This document shows, piece by piece, positions 30,948-34,738 of a stretch of DNA of 34,738 nt. The DNA is from DATATB01 sp036268995 (GTDB lineage: Bacteria > Planctomycetota > Planctomycetia > Pirellulales > PNKZ01), in NCBI GenBank assembly GCA_036268995.1, contig DATATB010000073.1:1-34738 (forward strand). Reading direction: 5' to 3'. The first letter of the stretch is position 1, and each line of letters opens with the position of its first letter. The position numbers and the translations under genes are program-made. The notes under the pieces were generated by a model, which did no database searches, was not told where the DNA came from, and worked only from the letters and a program-made list of their open reading frames with translations.

Positions 30948-33900
30948 TTAACGATGCAGCCACAGCCGCAGCATCGAAAGCAAATGTTCTGCGTCGACCG
31001 GCTTGGAAATATAGTCCGAGGCGCCGGCCTCGATGCACTTTTCGCGGTCGCCCTTCATGGCCTTGGCCGTCAAGGCGATGATCGGCAGCCCCTGGAAGCA
31101 TTCGATCTCGCGGATGGCACGCATCGTGTCGTAACCGTCCATCGTGGGCATCATGATGTCCATCAGCACGATCTCGACCTCGGGGTTTTCCTCCAGCAAC
31201 TCTAGCGCCGCGCGGCCCGTCTCGGCCGTCAGCACCTGCATGCCGTTGCGCTCCAGCAGGCTCGTCATGGCAAAGATGTTCCGAATGTCATCGTCCACGA
31301 GCAGCACGCGTTTGCCGGCCAGCGAGCGCTTGGGATCGTGCAGGTGCTCGATCATCTCGCGCCTGGCCGCGGGCAGATCCGAAACCTTGCGGTGCAGGAT
31401 CAATGCCGCCTCGTCGACGAGGCGCTCGGGTGAGCGGACGTCTTTCAGCACGCCCGAGCGCGTGAAGCGCTTGAGCAAGTCCTCCTGCTCGGGCGTGGGT
31501 TCGGCAGCGAAATAGGCGATCAGCGGCACAACCTCGAGCGAGGGATCGCTGCACAATTGCTCGAGCGCGGCGAGCGGCTGCGTATCGCCTTGGCGCACGA
31601 CCACGATCATCAGCGCGCAGGCCCGATCCTGGGCCAAGGCCGAGCCGGCATGCACGCCTTCGGCCGAGAGCACCGCAATATCGTGGCCGCACACCAGGTC
31701 GATGACCGCCGCGCGTTCGGCTTCATCTTCGCCGACGACAACTACCGGCTGAACCTGGTGGCTGAGATAACCGCCGACCCGGGCAAAGACGCAATCCAGC
31801 GTTTCGCGATCGCGGATCGGCTTGGAAATCGTTCCTAGCGCGCCCAGCTTGAGACCCAGTCCCTGCTCCTCTTCGGTGGTGATGATTTGCACCGGGATGT
31901 GGCGCGTATAAATGTCCTCTTTCAGGCGGGCCAGCAGGCGCCAGCCGTCGATGTCGGACAGATTGATGTCCAGCGTGATGGCTTGCGGCTGCAACTGATG
32001 CACCAAGCGCAAGGCCTCGGATCCGCGCGACGCCACCACGGCCTTGAACCCGCGCTCGCGCGCCAGTTCGAGCAGGTAGCGGGCAAATGTCGGCTCGTTC
32101 TCGACGATCAACAGCGTCTGATCGCCAGTACACAAGCTGTCGCGATCGTCCTGCATCAGCACTTCGACCGGTCCGGCGGCGTCTTCGTTGCCGATGGTTT
32201 CGACGTCGGTCAAGAGCGCCGGCTGTTGGCCGTATGCCGGCGGCACGGTGGTCGTTTGCCGCGGCTGAGCGGTGGGAATGTAATGGATCGGCACGAACAG
32301 CGTGAACGTGCTGCCTTCGCCCGGTTCGCTGGTGAGGCGGATTTCGCCTCCTAGCATGCGGGCGATTTCGCGGCTGATCGCCAGACCCAAGCCCGTGCCG
32401 CCGTAACGCCGGCTGGTGCTGCCGTCGGCCTGCTGGAACGCTTCGAAAATGATCTGATGCTTGTCGGGCGGGATACCGATGCCCGTGTCGTGCACCATGA
32501 AGGCCGCGACGGCCCCCGCCCGGTTGAGCTGCGGATGGTCGGGACTCCAGCCCGAGCGGGCCAGGCTGACGCTGAACGACACGTGGCCGCGATCCGTAAA
32601 CTTGAAGGCGTTGGACAGCAGGTTCTTGATGATCTGCTGCAAGCGCTTGACGTCGGTCCGCAGTAGTTGCGGAAGATCCACGGCAAATTCGAGCTGGAAG
32701 CCCAGCTTTTTCATTTCGGCCACGTGGCGGAACGTCCGTTCGACGTAGTCTCGCAGGCTGCGGAACGGAATCTCGCCGATATCCACGACGACCGTGCCCG
32801 ATTCGATCTTCGACAGGTCTAAGATGTCGTTGATCAAGGCCAACAGGTCGTTGCCCGAGGCATGGATCGTTTTGGCAAAGTCGACCTGCTTGAGCGTGAG
32901 GTTTTCGTCGGCGTTCTTGGCAAGCTGGTCGGAAAGAATCAGCAGGCTGTTGAGCGGCGTCCGCAATTCGTGCGACATGTTCGCCAGGAACTCGGATTTG
33001 TACTTGCTGGTCAGGGCCAATTGCGTGGCCTTTTCTTCCAGTGCCCGGCGGGCTTGTTCGACTTCCTGGTTCTTGGTCTCCACCTCGGCGTTCTGCTTGG
33101 CCAGCAGTTGGGCCTTTTCGCCCAGTTCCTGGTTCGTCTGCTGCAGCTCCTGCTGTTGGCTTTGCAGCTCCTTGGCCAGCGACTGCGATTGCTTGAGCAG
33201 ATCTTCGGTTCGCGTGTTCGCTTCGATCGTGTTGAGCACGATGCCGATGCTCTCGGTCAACTGATCGAGGAACGTTTCGTGCGTGGGATTGAAACGTTCG
33301 AACGACGCCAACTCGAGCACCGCCTTCACCTGGCCTTCGAACACCACGGGCATCACGATCACGTTCAGCGGCGTGGCCTCGCCCAGACCGGACGTGATGC
33401 AGATGTAATCGGCCGGCACGTTGGTCAGCAGAATCTTCTGCTTCTCCAAGGCGCACTGGCCGACCAGTCCTTCGCCGAGCTTGAACACGTTGTCGACGTG
33501 TTTGCGTTCTTTGTGGGCGTAGCTGGCCAGCAGCTTGAGCCGCGGCTCGTCGCCCACGGTATCGACCGTATAAAACACGCCCTGCTGCGCGGAGACCACG
33601 GGAGCCAGTTCCGAGAGGATCAAGCGGCCCACGGCGAGCAAGTCCTTCTGGCCCTGCAACATGCGCGAGAACTTCGCCATGTTCGTCTTGAGCCAGTCCT
33701 GTTCGCTGTTTTTCAGCGTGGTGTCCTTGAGGTTGCGGATCATCTCATTGATGTTGTCCTTGAGCGCCGCGACTTCGCCGAGTGCTTCGACCTTAATCGA
33801 GCGCGTCAGGTCGCCCTTGGTCACGGCCGTGGCCACTTCGGCGATGGCCCGCACCTGGTTCGTGAGGTTGGCGGCGAGCTGATTGACGTTGTCCGTCAGA

Positions 33901-34637
33901 TCGCGCCACGTGCCGGCGGCACCGGGCACGAGCGCCTGGCCGCCCAGCTTGCCTTCGACACCCACTTCGCGGGCCACGGTGGTCACCTGGTCGGCGAAGG
34001 TGGCCAGGGTCTCGATCATCCCATTGATCGTGTCGGCCAGCTCGGCGATTTCGCCCTTGGCATCGACCGCCAGCTTGCGCTTCAGGTTGCCGTTGGCGAC
34101 GGCGGTCACCACGCCGGCGATGCCGCGCACCTGGCCGGTAAGGTTGCCGGCCATCAGGTTCACGCTATCGGTCAAGTCCTTCCACGTGCCGGCCACGCCT
34201 TTCACGTCGGCCTGACCACCCAGCTTGCCTTCGGTGCCCACCTCGCGGGCCACGCGAGTGACTTCGGAGGCGAACGAGCGCAACTGATCGACCATCGTGT
34301 TGATCGTGTTCTTCAGCTCGAGGATTTCGCCCTTCACGTCCACCGTGATCTTTTTCGACAAGTCGCCATTGGCCACGGCCGTGGTCACGGCGGCGATGTT
34401 GCGCACCTGTCCGGTGAGGTTGCCGGCCATGAAGTTCACGTTGTCGGTCAGGTCTTTCCAGGTGCCGGCCACGCCTTTCACGTCGGCCTGGCCGCCCAGC
34501 TTGCCTTCGGTGCCCACTTCGCGGGCCACACGCGTGACTTCCGAGGCGAACGAGCTGAGCTGATCGACCATCGTGTTGATCGTATTCTTCAGCTCGAGAA
34601 TTTCGCCGCGCACGTCGACCGTGATCTTCTGCGTCAA
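30948..34637 (-). CDS. Group III-like hybrid histidine kinase with HAMP repeats and three receivers
   Basis: The intact part of the frame is 1229 codons, from TTG at 34637, but the gene starts beyond the window (see fragment at 34638-34738). Tandem HAMP units of about 92 residues fill 1-310 (GKLGGQADVKGVAGTWKDL repeats), as in fungal Nik1/Os-1 kinases. A GAF domain (about 330-470), a coiled coil (475-545), HisKA with His556 in LANMSHELRTPL, and an ATP site (NLLSNAFKF, DTGIGI, GTGLGLAI) follow. Receivers: REC1 with Asp890 in TLDINLSD, a degenerate REC2 (965-1065) with no phosphoacceptor, and REC3 with Asp1160 in LMDIMMPTMDG. It probably senses a cell-state or osmotic signal; the input is unknown. 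Confidence 0.88.
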   Translation of the reverse strand: MTQKITVDVRGEILELKNTINTMVDQLSSFASEVTRVAREVGTEGKLGGQADVKGVAGTWKDLTDNVNFMAGNLTGQVRNIAAVTTAVANGDLSKKITVDVKGEILELKNTINTMVDQLRSFASEVTRVAREVGTEGKLGGQADVKGVAGTWKDLTDSVNLMAGNLTGQVRGIAGVVTAVANGNLKRKLAVDAKGEIAELADTINGMIETLATFADQVTTVAREVGVEGKLGGQALVPGAAGTWRDLTDNVNQLAANLTNQVRAIAEVATAVTKGDLTRSIKVEALGEVAALKDNINEMIRNLKDTTLKNSEQDWLKTNMAKFSRMLQGQKDLLAVGRLILSELAPVVSAQQGVFYTVDTVGDEPRLKLLASYAHKERKHVDNVFKLGEGLVGQCALEKQKILLTNVPADYICITSGLGEATPLNVIVMPVVFEGQVKAVLELASFERFNPTHETFLDQLTESIGIVLNTIEANTRTEDLLKQSQSLAKELQSQQQELQQTNQELGEKAQLLAKQNAEVETKNQEVEQARRALEEKATQLALTSKYKSEFLANMSHELRTPLNSLLILSDQLAKNADENLTLKQVDFAKTIHASGNDLLALINDILDLSKIESGTVVVDIGEIPFRSLRDYVERTFRHVAEMKKLGFQLEFAVDLPQLLRTDVKRLQQIIKNLLSNAFKFTDRGHVSFSVSLARSGWSPDHPQLNRAGAVAAFMVHDTGIGIPPDKHQIIFEAFQQADGSTSRRYGGTGLGLAISREIARMLGGEIRLTSEPGEGSTFTLFVPIHYIPTAQPRQTTTVPPAYGQQPALLTDVETIGNEDAAGPVEVLMQDDRDSLCTGDQTLLIVENEPTFARYLLELARERGFKAVVASRGSEALRLVHQLQPQAITLDINLSDIDGWRLLARLKEDIYTRHIPVQIITTEEEQGLGLKLGALGTISKPIRDRETLDCVFARVGGYLSHQVQPVVVVGEDEAERAAVIDLVCGHDIAVLSAEGVHAGSALAQDRACALMIVVVRQGDTQPLAALEQLCSDPSLEVVPLIAYFAAEPTPEQEDLLKRFTRSGVLKDVRSPERLVDEAALILHRKVSDLPAARREMIEHLHDPKRSLAGKRVLLVDDDIRNIFAMTSLLERNGMQVLTAETGRAALELLEENPEVEIVLMDIMMPTMDGYDTMRAIREIECFQGLPIIALTAKAMKGDREKCIEAGASDYISKPVDAEHLLSMLRLWLHR

Positions 34638-34738
34638 GTCGCCGGTGGATGGCCGTGGCCACCTTCGACACGTCGCGCAACTGCACGGTGAGGTTGCCCG
34701 CCATCGAGTTCACGCTGTCGGTCAAGTCCTTCCAGGTG
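34180..34738 (-). repeat. 276-base tandem repeats coding for HAMP units
   Basis: The block around 34201 and the block around 34477 are almost identical and lie exactly 276 bases apart, which equals 92 codons and one HAMP repeat. The next unit continues past the window end. Such high DNA identity between neighbours points to recent duplication or gene conversion. Confidence 0.8.
34638..34738 (-). pseudogene. 5' part of the HAMP kinase in a shifted frame, cut by window edge
   Basis: Read in from the window end, this piece gives a clear HAMP unit: TWKDLTDSVNSMAGNLTVQL, RDVSKVATAI. It then passes into the wrong frame near 34650. The expected HAMP text ATA-(I/V)-A-TGDLTQKITV is split: the next gene carries on with TGDLTQKITV in another frame. 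A loss of two bases near ATCCACCGGC would explain it. It is a real frameshift or a sequencing error in a repeat region. Confidence 0.65.

Noticed and set aside
32862..34691. 609-codon plus-strand open frame
   Set aside because: It is antisense to the HAMP kinase; its repeats mirror the HAMP repeats and no domain is seen.
34180..34738. Non-coding satellite repeat
   Set aside because: The period is 276 bases and in frame, and every unit translates to a HAMP domain, so it is a coding repeat.

Overview
The window looks like chromosomal DNA of a planctomycete, most likely of the Pirellulales type. The reasons are the high GC content with long open antisense frames, a PmoA-like DUF6807 protein, a C25 (gingipain-type) peptidase, a Gly-rich TPR exported protein, an OleA-type thiolase, and many dispersed hairpin repeats between genes. 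The taxonomy is an inference from gene content; no rRNA or tRNA gene was seen.

Layout. 1-3413 (minus strand): a truncated SDR oxidoreductase, an exported Gly-rich TPR protein and an exported DUF4440-type protein. 3669-5221 (plus): a TetR regulator with a palindromic operator candidate, then an SDR. 5256-6079 (minus): a PemK/MazF-type toxin behind an unrecognised 147-aa gene that may be its antitoxin. 6405-7490 (minus): an FHA-EAL signalling protein. 7827-13627 (plus): a lipid cluster of ketoacyl synthase, acyl carrier protein, two CrtI/RetSat-like FAD oxidoreductases, FabZ-like dehydratase and FabI-like reductase, closed by a convergent OleA-like thiolase (13830-14948). 15620-20919 (plus): a glutamine-amidotransferase-like protein without its nucleophile, a C25 peptidase, a DUF6807 protein, a small conserved protein, csrA with a consensus promoter and terminator, and a membrane PH-domain protein. 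21066-23419 (plus): a PstI/BsuBI-type restriction-modification pair. 23438-24838 (minus): an exported M14-like protein that lacks zinc ligands. 25020-28686 (plus): a partial pseudaminic-acid-type nonulosonate operon (PseC, PseF/SpsF, PseH, PseI). 28726-34738 (minus): two hybrid histidine kinases, the second with HAMP repeats like group III (Nik1/Os-1) kinases and a frameshift near the window end.

The most interesting unit is the 7.8-15 kb lipid cluster. Its gene set (FabF-like, ACP, paired CrtI-like oxidoreductases, FabZ, FabI) resembles the candidate ladderane genes proposed for anammox planctomycetes. Here it sits beside an OleA-like head-to-head condensing enzyme and next to no anammox gene. 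It plausibly makes an unusual, polyunsaturated or otherwise modified acyl chain on a dedicated ACP. Other notable points are two apparent pseudoenzymes, a possible new antitoxin, a REPIN-like element and several repeat families, one of which supplies the C-terminus of a kinase.
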